From Dinghuibacter silviterrae (GTDB taxonomy: Bacteria; Bacteroidota; Bacteroidia; Chitinophagales; Chitinophagaceae): 64,000 nt of DNA. Below, piece after piece: positions 1-8,644 of this stretch. The position numbers were made by a program, and so were the translations under genes. Where the stretch lies: contig NZ_SODV01000001.1 of the NCBI RefSeq assembly GCF_004366355.1, positions 3,410,001 through 3,474,000 of the forward strand, read 5' to 3'. Numbering within the stretch: position 1 is the first letter of the stretch; the number at the start of each line of letters is the position of its first letter. The notes beneath the pieces were generated by a model. That model did not search any database. It saw nothing but the letters and a program-made list of their open reading frames with translations, and was not told where the DNA came from.

Positions 1-1082
1 AAAACCGACACCAGGGCCAACGCCAGGCCCAGCGCCAGGAAGCTCATCAATACCGACTCTCCCAAATATTGAAGTACAAGCGAACTCCTCCGGGCGCCCA
101 CCACTTTTTTGATACCCACTTCCTTCAGCCTTCTGGACGCCCGCGCCGTGGAAAGGTTCATAAAGTTGATACAGGCCAGCGCCAGGATAAAAACGGCGAT
201 CAGCGAGAACAACCGCACATAGATGATCCGGCCGCCGGAGAGGTGTCCGTCGGTATACTGGTCGTGGAGATAACGATCCGAAAAACGCCGTACGAACAGG
301 ACCTTGTCCTCCTTGTACGTCTGCCTTTTTTGCACATAGTTTGCAATCAACGCATTGAATTGCGCCGTGTCCGTACCCGGTTTAAGCCGGACAAAGGTAC
401 TCGGATCGCTGTTCCCCCAATCGGTGACGATCCCCGGCCGTTTTTTGCCAAAGAGGTCGAAGTTGAGCAGAATATCAAACGGGTCTGTATCACTGGTGGG
501 CCGGTCTTCAAAAACCCCGGTGATGAGGTAGGTCCCGTCAAACTGCCCCTGGTTCCAGCGGATGCTTTTGTTGAGCGCATTTTGCGGACTGCCATATATT
601 TCCCGGGCTAGCTTTTCCGACATCGCGATCGAGTGCATGTCCGTCATCACCCCATGGGCGTCTCCTGCGACAAAGGGTGTCCGGAAAATCGCGAAGTAGT
701 CCTTACTCACGAACTGTCCGCTTGCCTTCAGCAAGGTATCCCCCACCGTGAGCAACCCCATGCCCATGTCCCCAAACCACGAAGCCGGTATCACCGTGGC
801 CGCATACTCCACCTGCGGAAAGTCCGCCTTCAACCCCGCCGCCAGCAGCCCCGACGTATACGACATGGTCGTATACCGCCCGTCCTCCTTCAGGTTCTGC
901 ATCACCTGGTACAACTGTGCGTCCTTTGGGTTCCCATGGTCCTTGCCCCGTTCGTCGGCGATCCAAAGCCAGATCAGCAAGGCACAGGCCAGACCCGTGG
1001 AAAGCCCCGCCAGGTTGAGCAGGGTGAAGAGGCGTTCCTTGCGCAGGGTCCGCCAGGCGATTTTGATGTAGGAGAGCAGCAT
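1..1082 (-). CDS. FtsX/MacB-type ABC transporter permease (partial, runs off left edge)
   Basis: The reverse strand is open from an ATG at 1082 to base 1, giving 360 residues with no stop, so the C-terminus lies outside the window. The N-terminus reads MLLSYIKIAWRTLRKERLF followed by a hydrophobic helix (LNLAGLSTGLACALLIWLW), which is the usual opening of Bacteroidota MacB-PCD/FtsX permeases. Then comes a soluble periplasmic domain of about 250 residues, and near the left edge a second helix and the LKEVGIKKVVGARR segment typical of the FtsX core. Such proteins work with a MacB-like ATPase in mechanotransmission or export rather than classical transport; the partner and substrate are not visible here. 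Family assignment is firm, exact role unknown. Confidence 0.88.
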   Translation of the reverse strand, partial: MLLSYIKIAWRTLRKERLFTLLNLAGLSTGLACALLIWLWIADERGKDHGNPKDAQLYQVMQNLKEDGRYTTMSYTSGLLAAGLKADFPQVEYAATVIPASWFGDMGMGLLTVGDTLLKASGQFVSKDYFAIFRTPFVAGDAHGVMTDMHSIAMSEKLAREIYGSPQNALNKSIRWNQGQFDGTYLITGVFEDRPTSDTDPFDILLNFDLFGKKRPGIVTDWGNSDPSTFVRLKPGTDTAQFNALIANYVQKRQTYKEDKVLFVRRFSDRYLHDQYTDGHLSGGRIIYVRLFSLIAVFILALACINFMNLSTARASRRLKEVGIKKVVGARRSSLVLQYLGESVLMSFLALGLALALVSV

Positions 1083-1192
1083 ACCGTTGGCCGCCCAAAA
1101 ATATGCCAGTTGATAAGTACTTGACTGTCATCGCGCTGTGCCTTTGGCTTCGTCCGCTTTTGATACAGGCGGCGACCCGGAACGATACAACG

Positions 1193-1200
1193 TACCTTTG
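1193..1200 (+). promoter_or_regulatory. TAnnTTTG (-7 type) promoter box
   Basis: TACCTTTG matches the Bacteroidota -7 consensus and ends only 4 bases before the ATG at 1205. Transcription would begin at or next to the start codon, so the message is probably leaderless. I found no convincing TTG box 19-21 bases upstream. Confidence 0.5.
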
Positions 1201-1204
1201 CGCG

Positions 1205-1534
1205 ATGAGTTCCCTTGAACAATTGGAAAACGACCCCCGCCCGGTGCGAGCCGCCGCCGCCCTGATAGAGCGCTGCCAGCGCCTCCGGAAAGTACCCGTG
1301 GGCGACCTTTCCCCAGGCGACCTGCGCGTATTGATTTCCCAGCAAATTGGGCTGCAACACCTCGTCCCGCTGGCGCTCGGCCTCCTGGACAAAAACCCCC
1401 TCCTGGAAGCGGAACTTTACCCCGGCGACCTGCTGGGGGCTTTGTTCAATGTCGATACCGCGTACTGGAATGAACATCCGGACCAGCAAAAACAGGTGTG
1501 GGCCCTGAAGACCCGGGCGAAAAAGATGGAATAG
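1205..1534 (+). CDS. Contact-dependent growth inhibition (CdiI-like) immunity protein
   Basis: A 109-residue soluble protein starting MSSLEQLENDP. The opening, the RCQRLRKVPVGDL stretch, the LRVLISQQIGLQHLVPLAL helix and the YPGDLLGAL segment match my knowledge of the small Bacteroidota CdiI-type immunity family, whose members neutralise a cognate toxin in the cytoplasm. The frame is open further upstream to 1103, but the ATG at 1205 is where the family begins and it sits just after a TACCTTTG promoter box. It lies 59 bases before a gene for a 514-residue protein with amidoligase-like motifs on the same strand, so they may form a toxin-immunity pair, though immunity genes more often follow their toxin. 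No CdiA or two-partner secretion gene is present. Family fairly likely, partner inferred. Confidence 0.65.
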   Translation: MSSLEQLENDPRPVRAAAALIERCQRLRKVPVGDLSPGDLRVLISQQIGLQHLVPLALGLLDKNPLLEAELYPGDLLGALFNVDTAYWNEHPDQQKQVWALKTRAKKME

Positions 1535-1593
1535 GAATACTATCGGGTACTAGTACGCTTGTCCAAGGGCACAGAAAGCCCTACTTTTCCGGC

Positions 1594-3138
1594 ATGCGTT
1601 CTATTCAAACCTCCGGGTCAATGCCTTCCGGCCGGGCCGCCGCCGAACGGCCGGTGGTTCAACGGGTCAACATCAAGCAGGAAAACGGCAAATACTACCC
1701 ACCCGCTCACCCCACGGGCGCCGTGTACGACACTGCCACTGCGCCCAATGACCAAAAGGAGAAAATTACCCGGAACCTTGCAGGGGACCCCGACCTGATC
1801 CAATCGATACAGGAGGAATGGGGATTGCGCATGGATGGTGTCGGGCCCGTTGCCCGCGCGCTTTTCACCGGAAGCCAGGCGCGGCTGCGCGCCACCGCCC
1901 TGTACGACGCTTCCCAGGACAAGGATGCCGATATCAAGACCCTGCTGAACGCACAAAAAAAATGGCAGGACTACCTGGTGCAAACCGGTATCCCGAAAGA
2001 AGCCATTTTCTCCGTCCACCGCAGCTTCGGCCTCGAATACGAGTTCGCCAACTGGGAGTTGACCGATGAGGGGGAAGATGTGCCTTCCCATACCGAAGTC
2101 GGCAAATCCGCGCCATTCAGCAGCCTTCTCGGAGTCCCGTTCACCCTCGAAACCGACGCCGCCAAAGAGCTCGAAATCGTATCACCACCGCTCCTGGCGG
2201 GCCAGGCCGCCGGCGGTATCGACAAAGCGTTTATAAAATCCGTCCACGAGAAAATGATTGCGGGGCTCGTCAACCTCCGGGAAAACAGCGAAGCCGCCAC
2301 CATAAGGGATGAAGACTTCGAGGACATGGGCCTGGGCAAAAACTGGGCCTGGGGACCCGCCGCCGCCCGGCTAAAGATCAAAACGGGGGACAACGAAAAA
2401 TGGGGGCACAAGGCCAACCAGATCGGTTATCAACTCAACCTGGCCATGAAGGCGCCGGAACTGGCCGCCCAGGTCAATGCCGGAGGAGCCGGTGGCATCG
2501 AAGGCCATCAGACCGCCTACGAAAACGCACTCGCCAAGCTCAGGAACCGCGCCAGGGCCGTAGGTGCGGGGGCCGGCGACAGGGCCGCCGCATTGGCGCC
2601 CGTGTTCACCCTTTTTGCAAAAGGATTATCCAATTTCGTGGCCATCCCGACGATCGCTTATGCCGCCCAGGACCACGTAGCGGTCGACCACGTCAACGAC
2701 CTCCATTCCCACGTCAAAGACCTCCACGCCTTCTGGATCAAAGACAGCGTGCAGAACACGGTGATGTCCGCCTTAGAGGCCGCCGGACAGCAAGCCCGGG
2801 ACGATATGTACGCTATGGTCCGCGATGAAGCCATGCACCACCCGATGAAAGCGCTGGCCAACGAAGTGCCTGAATACGGCATGGGGCCGCACCTCCGGGA
2901 TCAAAAGGAAAACGTAAAGACCGCGATAGGCAATTGCCTCACCCAGCTCACCGAACGCCTCGCCGCCGCCGGCTACGCCCGGGTCAACACGCCCAAAGTA
3001 AACTTCCTGGAAGAAGACCTGACCTCGGGCAGGGGTGTCCGCCAGGACACCTTCGCCAACCTGCGCGCCAGCAATTCGGGGCAGATGCACCTCGCGGAAT
3101 TCAGGAGTAATGAAAAGACGGATGCGTTCCTCGGGTGA
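1594..3138 (+). CDS. Amidoligase-like protein, possible secreted effector
   Basis: A 514-residue protein, start chosen at ATG 1594 because TACTTTTC (1582-1589) precedes it by 4 bases. There is no signal peptide. The first 40 residues are polar and include PVVQRV, a type of leader I associate with effectors near contractile injection systems (inference). The body carries motifs arranged as in the glutamine-synthetase-like amidoligase fold: GLEYEF at 146-151, ELEIVSPPL at 192-200 after a TDAAK stretch, a QIGYQLNLA segment, and AEFRS at about 501-505 near the C-terminus. Known amidoligases form amide or isopeptide bonds using ATP. The region between about 330 and 480 is helical and not recognised. 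With the CdiI-like gene just upstream, a toxic ligase is plausible, but neither activity nor toxicity is shown. Confidence 0.5.
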   Translation: MRSIQTSGSMPSGRAAAERPVVQRVNIKQENGKYYPPAHPTGAVYDTATAPNDQKEKITRNLAGDPDLIQSIQEEWGLRMDGVGPVARALFTGSQARLRATALYDASQDKDADIKTLLNAQKKWQDYLVQTGIPKEAIFSVHRSFGLEYEFANWELTDEGEDVPSHTEVGKSAPFSSLLGVPFTLETDAAKELEIVSPPLLAGQAAGGIDKAFIKSVHEKMIAGLVNLRENSEAATIRDEDFEDMGLGKNWAWGPAAARLKIKTGDNEKWGHKANQIGYQLNLAMKAPELAAQVNAGGAGGIEGHQTAYENALAKLRNRARAVGAGAGDRAAALAPVFTLFAKGLSNFVAIPTIAYAAQDHVAVDHVNDLHSHVKDLHAFWIKDSVQNTVMSALEAAGQQARDDMYAMVRDEAMHHPMKALANEVPEYGMGPHLRDQKENVKTAIGNCLTQLTERLAAAGYARVNTPKVNFLEEDLTSGRGVRQDTFANLRASNSGQMHLAEFRSNEKTDAFLG

Positions 3139-3152
3139 GCCACGGCCACCCT

Positions 3153-4301
3153 TTAGGCCACGGCTCTCCCCGCAAACGGATGGTCCTTCACTACGGGCAC
3201 CGTCCGCTTGATCAGCTTCTGGATGTCGCGGAGGAACTCACGCTCTTCCGTATCGCAGAAAGAAATCGCCCGCCCGCTCGCGCCCGCCCGGCCCGTACGG
3301 CCGATCCGGTGCACATAGGTTTCGGGAACGTTCGGCAGATCGTAGTTGATCACGTATTCCAGCTCCTGGATGTCGATCCCGCGCGCCGCGATGTCGGTCG
3401 CCACCATGACGCGGGTAGCGCCCGATTTGAAGTTTTCCAGCGCACGCTGACGCGCATTCTGCGACTTGTTGCCGTGGATGGCTTCCGCCTTGATGCCATG
3501 TTTGATCAGGTCCTTCGCGATCTTATCCGCCCCGTGTTTGGTGCGGCTAAAGACAAGCACGCGGCCCTGGATCTTGTTTTTAAGCAGGTAGGGGAGTAGC
3601 TGGCGCTTTTCCGGTTTTTCCACAAAGTATAGGCTCTGCTCCACCGTTTCCGCCGTAGAAGACACCGGCGTCACCGACACTTTTATCGGGTCGGTCAGGA
3701 TCGAATCCGCCAGTCCCGAAATTTCCGCCGGCATCGTCGCCGAGAAAAACAAGGTCTGCCGCTTGGCCGGCAGTTGTGCAATCACTTTGCGGACGTCATG
3801 GATAAAGCCCATGTCCAGCATCCGGTCCGCCTCGTCCAGGACAAAGATTTTGATGTCCTTCAGGCTGATCACCTTTTGCTGCATCAGGTCCAGCAGACGC
3901 CCCGGCGTCGCGATCAGGATGTCCGTCCCCTTTTTCAGCGCCTGGATCTGCGGTACCGCAGAGACCCCTCCAAAGATCACTTCATGCCGGATCCCCGTGC
4001 CCTGGCCATACGCCTTGCAACTGTCGTTGATCTGGATCGCCAGCTCCCGCGTAGGGGTCAGGATCAAGGCCTTGATGCCCGGATTCCAGTCTCCGCCGCG
4101 TTTCATCAGGAAAAGCGTCTGCAGGATCGGAATCGCAAAGGCCGCCGTTTTCCCCGTTCCCGTCTGCGCGCAGCCGAGAAGGTCCTTGCCCCTCAGGACC
4201 ACGGGAATGGATTGGGCTTGTATAGGGGTGGGTTGTGTATATCCCTTCTTTTTCAGCGCGTCCGCGATGGGCGCGATGAGATGCAATTGTTCAAATGACA
4301 T
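3153..4301 (-). CDS. rhlE: DEAD-box ATP-dependent RNA helicase, RhlE type
   Basis: 382 residues from the ATG at 4301 (MSFEQLHL); upstream in-frame starts would add a 33-residue unrelated leader. The motifs are complete: Q motif near PTPIQ (25-29), Walker A AQTGTGKT (45-52), PTRELA, ATPGR, DEAD (156-159), SAT, and the C-terminal [10 protein letters not shown] and HRIGRTGR of the second RecA domain. The C-terminal tail is very short, so this is a minimal-core RhlE-like enzyme without an RNA-binding extension. It would unwind short RNA duplexes in ribosome assembly, RNA decay or cold adaptation. It converges with the upstream effector-like gene with a 14-base gap. Confidence 0.93.
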   Translation of the reverse strand: MSFEQLHLIAPIADALKKKGYTQPTPIQAQSIPVVLRGKDLLGCAQTGTGKTAAFAIPILQTLFLMKRGGDWNPGIKALILTPTRELAIQINDSCKAYGQGTGIRHEVIFGGVSAVPQIQALKKGTDILIATPGRLLDLMQQKVISLKDIKIFVLDEADRMLDMGFIHDVRKVIAQLPAKRQTLFFSATMPAEISGLADSILTDPIKVSVTPVSSTAETVEQSLYFVEKPEKRQLLPYLLKNKIQGRVLVFSRTKHGADKIAKDLIKHGIKAEAIHGNKSQNARQRALENFKSGATRVMVATDIAARGIDIQELEYVINYDLPNVPETYVHRIGRTGRAGASGRAISFCDTEEREFLRDIQKLIKRTVPVVKDHPFAGRAVA

Positions 4302-4412
4302 AATAATATTTAGTGCAGTGGTAACCAACGGCAGCGTAACGGAAATACGAAGGATGGTTATGGTACGCTCTAGCCGTAAGAGAGAGTGTAACGGGCACAA
4401 AGATACGTCATT

Positions 4413-5630
4413 TTACAATACCAGCTCCATTTGTATATTCGCCCGCTCATACGGCGACGGCTGACCGACGATTCGCTGGAATCCTAATTTGTAATAGAGG
4501 CTGATGGCGGGTTTCAGGAGGGTGTTGCTTTCCAGGTAGATTCGTCTCAGGTGTAATGTTCGTGCCCGCTCTATGGCCGCCTGACCCAGCAGCCAGCCGA
4601 TGCCGAGGCCCTGGGCTTCGGGGGAGACGGCCATTTTCGCGAGTTCGTGGGTGTCGGGCGCCTGCGGCGCTGCGGCTGCCGCGCTCTCCGCGCTGCGCGC
4701 GCCGTCCGCCGCCACGACGTCCGCCGCCGCGCCGTCCGCCACCACGCTCTTCGCGCCGTGTGGTGCCGCGCTCATCGCGCCGTGTGGCGCCGTGCTCATC
4801 GCGCCGTGTGGCGCCGCGCTCATCGCGCCGTGTGGCGCCGCGCTCATCGCGCCGTGTGGCGCCGCGCTCATCGCGCCGTGTGGCGCCGCGCTTTCCGCGC
4901 CTTGCGCCGCCGCTTTCGCCGCGCTTTGCGCGGCCATCGGTATCAACGCCACTGTCCCCACCGGCTTGTCGTCGAGTAACGCCATGAAGATGTGCCCGCC
5001 CTTGTCCAGGATGTATTCCTGTGGGTGGTCCAGCGAACGGTAATCCGGCTCCTCCATCTTGAAATAGGTGCTGATCCAGCGCTCGTTCAGGTCCCGGAAC
5101 GCTTTGGCGTGCTCCGGCCGGAAATCCACGATCCGCAGCCGTTTTGCCTCCCGCGCCCGCCGGACATCCTGCACCCGGCCCAACAAGTCCTTCCGGTCCA
5201 GGAGAAACTCCCAGTCCTCGATCGCCCGCCAAAGGTCATGGTTCGCCTCCTTCATCGTTTGCTCCACCGCCGTCCGGACGTCCTCATACTGCGCCTGCAT
5301 CGCTGCCGCGAGCGCTTTGCCCTTTTGGGTGAGTGCGATAAAACGCTTGCGGGCATCGTTTTTTCCCTTTTTTTCCTTGATATATCCCTTTTCCGCCAAT
5401 TCCCCCGCAATCTGGCTCACCGACGCATGGCTATGTCCGATGTCCACGGCGATGTCCGTGATCGACCGCTCGCCTCCCTCCGCCAATACATAAAAGACCG
5501 GGAACCACTTCGGCTGCAAGTCGTTCCCATACAGCGCATAAATCGCGCCCGCCTGGTCCGTGAGCCTTTCGCTCAACCTCCGGAGCCGGCTCCCCAAGGC
5601 CATCGGCCCCGTTTTTGAATAAAAATCCAT
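4413..5630 (-). CDS. MarR-type regulator fused to GNAT acetyltransferase, with a repeat insert
   Basis: 405 residues. Residues 1 to about 150 are a MarR winged helix (SITDIAVDIGHSHASVSQIA recognition region). Residues about 165-405 are a GNAT domain, with the acetyl-CoA loop in SPEAQGLGIGWLL and the C-terminal YYKLGFQRI. This fusion is known in bacteria; the acetylated substrate is unknown. Odd feature: about 90 residues (roughly 234-323) of Ala-rich low complexity are inserted between the GTVALIPM strand and the HELAKMAVSPEAQ strand, including six copies of an 8-residue unit such as MSAAPHGA. These should loop out of the fold. A 20-bp palindrome begins 7 bases upstream of the ATG and overlaps a possible TATATTTA box, suggesting autorepression. 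Confidence 0.88.
   Translation of the reverse strand: MDFYSKTGPMALGSRLRRLSERLTDQAGAIYALYGNDLQPKWFPVFYVLAEGGERSITDIAVDIGHSHASVSQIAGELAEKGYIKEKKGKNDARKRFIALTQKGKALAAAMQAQYEDVRTAVEQTMKEANHDLWRAIEDWEFLLDRKDLLGRVQDVRRAREAKRLRIVDFRPEHAKAFRDLNERWISTYFKMEEPDYRSLDHPQEYILDKGGHIFMALLDDKPVGTVALIPMAAQSAAKAAAQGAESAAPHGAMSAAPHGAMSAAPHGAMSAAPHGAMSTAPHGAMSAAPHGAKSVVADGAAADVVAADGARSAESAAAAAPQAPDTHELAKMAVSPEAQGLGIGWLLGQAAIERARTLHLRRIYLESNTLLKPAISLYYKLGFQRIVGQPSPYERANIQMELVL
4753..4896. repeat. 24-bp minisatellite, six copies, inside the MarR-GNAT gene
   Basis: Copies beginning gcgccgtgtgg start at 4753, 4777, 4801, 4825, 4849 and 4873, exactly 24 bases apart, nearly identical. Each encodes eight residues, so copy-number change keeps the frame. 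Degenerate related sequence flanks the array (about 4662-4931). Confidence 0.95.
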
Positions 5631-5636
5631 AGGTAG

Positions 5637-5656
5637 TTACGTAAGTGCTTACGTAA
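5637..5656. promoter_or_regulatory. Palindromic operator TTACGTAAG-TG-CTTACGTAA
   Basis: Two 9-base arms (5637-5645 and 5648-5656) are exact inverted repeats around TG. Each arm contains TTACGTAA, itself a palindrome. The site lies 6 bases upstream of the MarR-GNAT start codon and overlaps its likely promoter, about 75 bases from the divergent copA start. Size and position fit an operator for a MarR dimer; binding is inferred. Confidence 0.75.
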
Positions 5657-5719
5657 ATATACACCGAATTATATAACCCTATCAGGTTATTTTGGAACAA
5701 TCGTTTTTTTGCCGCGGGC

Positions 5720-5727
5720 GAACTTTG
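5720..5727 (+). promoter_or_regulatory. -7-type box before copA
   Basis: GAACTTTG matches the nAnnTTTG core and ends 4 bases before the ATG at 5732, again implying a leaderless message. Confidence 0.4.
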
Positions 5728-5731
5728 TGGG

Positions 5732-8299
5732 ATGGAAAAAAAAAAGCTCCCCGAGACACCCCGCAAGCTTCCTGTCCCCGTGACGGGCATGAGCTGCGCG
5801 TCCTGCGCGATCAACGTGGAGCGCGCGCTCCAACGCCAGCCGGGCGTCCGGAGCGCCAGCGTCAATTATGCGGATGCCAGTGCCCTGGTGGAATACGAGC
5901 CTTCGGTTATAGGGCCGGAGGCCCTGCGGGCGGCGGTACGTGGGGTAGGGTATGATTTGCTCCTGCCGGAGAGCGCTTCGGCCGCTGCCGCGGGTACCGT
6001 CGGGGCCGCGCCTTCGGCTGGGCCGGCCGCCGACCCCGCACGCCGCGCCGCCAACGCGCCAGCGGCCTCGTGGGCCGACCCCGACTCCGCCGCCGCCGCG
6101 CGCCGCGCCACCGACGCACCAGCGGCCTCGTGGGCCGACCCCGGCTCCGCCGACCCCGGCTCCGCCGACCCCGCACGTGCCACCGCCCCGGGCCGCGCCG
6201 CCGCCGCGCCAGCGGCCTCGTGGGCCGACCCCGACTCCGTCGACCCCGCGCGCATCGCCGCCGCGCGCCGAGCGGAAACCCGCGCCGTGCGCAACCGCAT
6301 GATGGGGGCGTTGGCGCTGTCCGCGCCGCAGGTCCTCATCAGCATGGCGTTTCCCCAACTGCCCTACACGCATTATATTCTTTGGGCCCTCGCCACCCCG
6401 GTGGTCCTGGTGTGGGGCTGGCCCTTTTTCCGCCACGGCTGGCAGATGCTCATGCACCGGACCGCCGGGATGGATACCCTTGTCGCCCTGAGCACCGGGT
6501 GTGCGTATGCCTGGAGTGTTTTTAATACCCTCGACCCCGGGTACCTCCGGTCAAAAGGGCTGCCCGCCGACGTCTACTTCGAGGCCGCCAGTGTGGTGAT
6601 CGCGTTTATCCTGTTGGGGCGATGGATCGAGGACCGCGCCAAGACCACCGCTTCCGATGCCATCCGGAAGCTGATGGAGCTACAACCGTCGGTCGTTCTT
6701 CTTGAAACCCCGGACGGCGCCACCCGCGAGGTGCCGCTACACAACATCCACCCCGGAGACCTTCTTCGCGTCCGCCCCGGGGAACGGATCGCCGTGGACG
6801 GCGCCATCGACGCCGGGGAAAGCTATATCGACGAAAGTACCCTGAGCGGGGAACCCCTCCCCGTGGCCAAACACGAGGGTGACCCCGTTTGGGCCGGAAC
6901 CCTTAACCGGCAGGGCTCCTTCCGGATGCGCGCCGGCAAGGTCGGCCGCGACACTCTTTTGGCTGGCATCATCCGCCACGTCCGCGAGGCCCAGGGCTCC
7001 AAGGCGCCCGTCCAGCGACTCGTCGACAAGGTGGCCGCCGTCTTTGTGCCCTCGGTCATCGGGATCGCGGTCCTCGCATTTATTGTATGGTGGGTGTCCG
7101 GTTCGTTGCCCCAGGCGATCCTTGCTTTTGTTACCGTACTCGTCATCGCCTGTCCCTGCGCCCTGGGCCTCGCAACGCCCACCGCCCTGATGGTGGGTGT
7201 CGGCAAGGGCGCCTCCATAGGCGTTTTTGTAAAGGACGCCACCAGCCTCGAACGCTTGCGCAACATCCAGGCGCTCGTCCTCGACAAAACCGGCACCCTG
7301 ACCGAGGGCAAGCCCCAGGTCGCCGCGCTCCGCTGGTTTGCCGGTGACAATGTCCAGGCGCGGGCGCTCCTTTACAGTCTGGAACGCTCGTCCGAGCATC
7401 CCCTGGGGGGCGCGATTTGCGCGGCCCTGGAGGGTGGGGGAGGCGCTGCAGCCTCCGGCACCGCGCCTGGTCCCGTGCCCGCTGCGCTCCCCCTCCTGCC
7501 GCTGCAGGGCATCACCTCCGTGCCCGGAGCCGGAATTGAAGGGACTTTCGTCCGCTCCGTTTACCGCGTAGGTAACCTTCGCTGGCTACGCATAAGTGGC
7601 GTAGCGGTGACCCAGGAGGTGGAGGCGTGGGCCGCGGCCCAGGAATCCGCCGCGCGGACCGTCGTTGTCTTTGCGAAGGACGGCTCTGTGCTCGCGGGTA
7701 TCGCGCTCCACGACCGGCTGAGACCCGGTGCGCGGGAAGCAGTGGCGGACCTGACCGCCCGCGGGATCGCCGTACATCTCCTGACGGGGGACAACGCGGC
7801 GACGGCGGCCGTCATCGCCCGGGAGGCGGGCATCGCGTCCTACGAGGCGGGTTTGTTACCGGGGGATAAAACGGCTTTTGTGCGCGGGTTACAGGGGCGG
7901 GGGCTGGTCGTGGGTATGGCCGGGGACGGCATCAACGACGCGGAAGCCCTGGCGGCCGCGGATGTGGGTATTGCCATGGGCAGCGGGACGGACATCGCCA
8001 TGGATGTGGCGGGGATGACGCTGGTCAACGCCCGGCCGGACCGGATACCCGCGGCCCTGGATTTGTCGAAGTATACTTTCCGTGCCATCCGGCAAAACCT
8101 GATCTTTGCATTTGTATACAACGTCATCGGCATCCCCCTGGCGGCCGGCGCCTTTGGATTCCAATTGAACCCCATGATCGCGGGGGCCGCCATGGCGATG
8201 AGCAGCATTACTGTCGTGGGCAACAGCCTGCGGCTTAAATTTCGTCCGGTTGGGCGTCCCGCAACCAGCGTGGGGCGTTCCACAATACAAACAATTTAA
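5732..8299 (+). CDS. copA: Copper-exporting P1B-type ATPase
   Basis: 855 residues. An N-terminal HMA domain carries GMSCASC (Cys 22 and 25). The transmembrane metal site is CPC at 474-476 (ACPCALGLATP), the phosphorylated Asp is 518 in DKTGTLTEG, and SSEHPLGGAI, LTGDN and GDGINDAEAL complete the P1B-1 pattern for Cu(I) efflux across the inner membrane. Between the HMA domain and the first membrane helix, residues 81-178 are an Ala/Asp/Pro-rich insert with three copies of a PAASWADP unit; a smaller insert (EGGGGAAASG region, about 565-590) lies in the nucleotide-binding domain. It begins a copper cassette with the secreted HMA protein (9 bases downstream) and the HMA-AraC regulator. It diverges from the MarR-GNAT gene. 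Confidence 0.95.
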   Translation: MEKKKLPETPRKLPVPVTGMSCASCAINVERALQRQPGVRSASVNYADASALVEYEPSVIGPEALRAAVRGVGYDLLLPESASAAAAGTVGAAPSAGPAADPARRAANAPAASWADPDSAAAARRATDAPAASWADPGSADPGSADPARATAPGRAAAAPAASWADPDSVDPARIAAARRAETRAVRNRMMGALALSAPQVLISMAFPQLPYTHYILWALATPVVLVWGWPFFRHGWQMLMHRTAGMDTLVALSTGCAYAWSVFNTLDPGYLRSKGLPADVYFEAASVVIAFILLGRWIEDRAKTTASDAIRKLMELQPSVVLLETPDGATREVPLHNIHPGDLLRVRPGERIAVDGAIDAGESYIDESTLSGEPLPVAKHEGDPVWAGTLNRQGSFRMRAGKVGRDTLLAGIIRHVREAQGSKAPVQRLVDKVAAVFVPSVIGIAVLAFIVWWVSGSLPQAILAFVTVLVIACPCALGLATPTALMVGVGKGASIGVFVKDATSLERLRNIQALVLDKTGTLTEGKPQVAALRWFAGDNVQARALLYSLERSSEHPLGGAICAALEGGGGAAASGTAPGPVPAALPLLPLQGITSVPGAGIEGTFVRSVYRVGNLRWLRISGVAVTQEVEAWAAAQESAARTVVVFAKDGSVLAGIALHDRLRPGAREAVADLTARGIAVHLLTGDNAATAAVIAREAGIASYEAGLLPGDKTAFVRGLQGRGLVVGMAGDGINDAEALAAADVGIAMGSGTDIAMDVAGMTLVNARPDRIPAALDLSKYTFRAIRQNLIFAFVYNVIGIPLAAGAFGFQLNPMIAGAAMAMSSITVVGNSLRLKFRPVGRPATSVGRSTIQTI
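6056..6235. repeat. 30-bp-period minisatellite inside copA
   Basis: A unit of about 33 bases beginning gcgccagcggcctcgtgggc starts at 6056, 6116 and 6206 (spacings 60 and 90, both multiples of 30). Between copies there is a 15-base tandem (ccgaccccggctccg) at about 6134-6172. All periods are multiples of 3, so the reading frame survives expansion. Confidence 0.85.
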
Positions 8300-8308
8300 A
8301 CATCCTAT

Positions 8309-8644
8309 ATGCGTACCATTAAAGCACTCCTGTTTACCGTGTTCAGCCTGATCGGCCTGGCTTCTTTTGCCCAAAACACAACGACGACGACCTTTAAGGT
8401 GTCGGGCAATTGTTCTACCTGCAAAAAACACATCGAGGGCGCGGCCCTTTTGCCTGGTGTCGCAAAGGTGGACTGGAACAAGGATACCAAGATCCTGACC
8501 CTCGTCTACAATCCGACCAAGGTGAGCGTCGACGACGTCCAGAAGCGTATTGCCGCCGTGGGCTACGACACCCCGAAGTACCGCGGGGATGACAAGGCGT
8601 ATAACAAACTGGACGAGTGTTGCCAGTATGACCGGAAGCCCTAG
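8309..8644 (+). CDS. Secreted heavy-metal-associated (HMA) protein
   Basis: 111 residues with a clear signal peptide (MRTIKALLFTVFSLIGLASFAQ) followed by one HMA ferredoxin-like domain with GNCSTCKKH, Cys 34 and 37 as metal ligands. It lies 9 bases after copA and is likely co-transcribed. A periplasmic copper chaperone or scavenger that receives Cu(I) from CopA is the natural reading. The tail has one further Cys pair (DECCQY) that could also bind metal. Confidence 0.85.
   Translation: MRTIKALLFTVFSLIGLASFAQNTTTTTFKVSGNCSTCKKHIEGAALLPGVAKVDWNKDTKILTLVYNPTKVSVDDVQKRIAAVGYDTPKYRGDDKAYNKLDECCQYDRKP

Noticed and set aside
4753..4896. Regular repeats considered as a CRISPR array
   Set aside because: Units are contiguous with no unique spacers and code for protein in frame; no cas genes are near.
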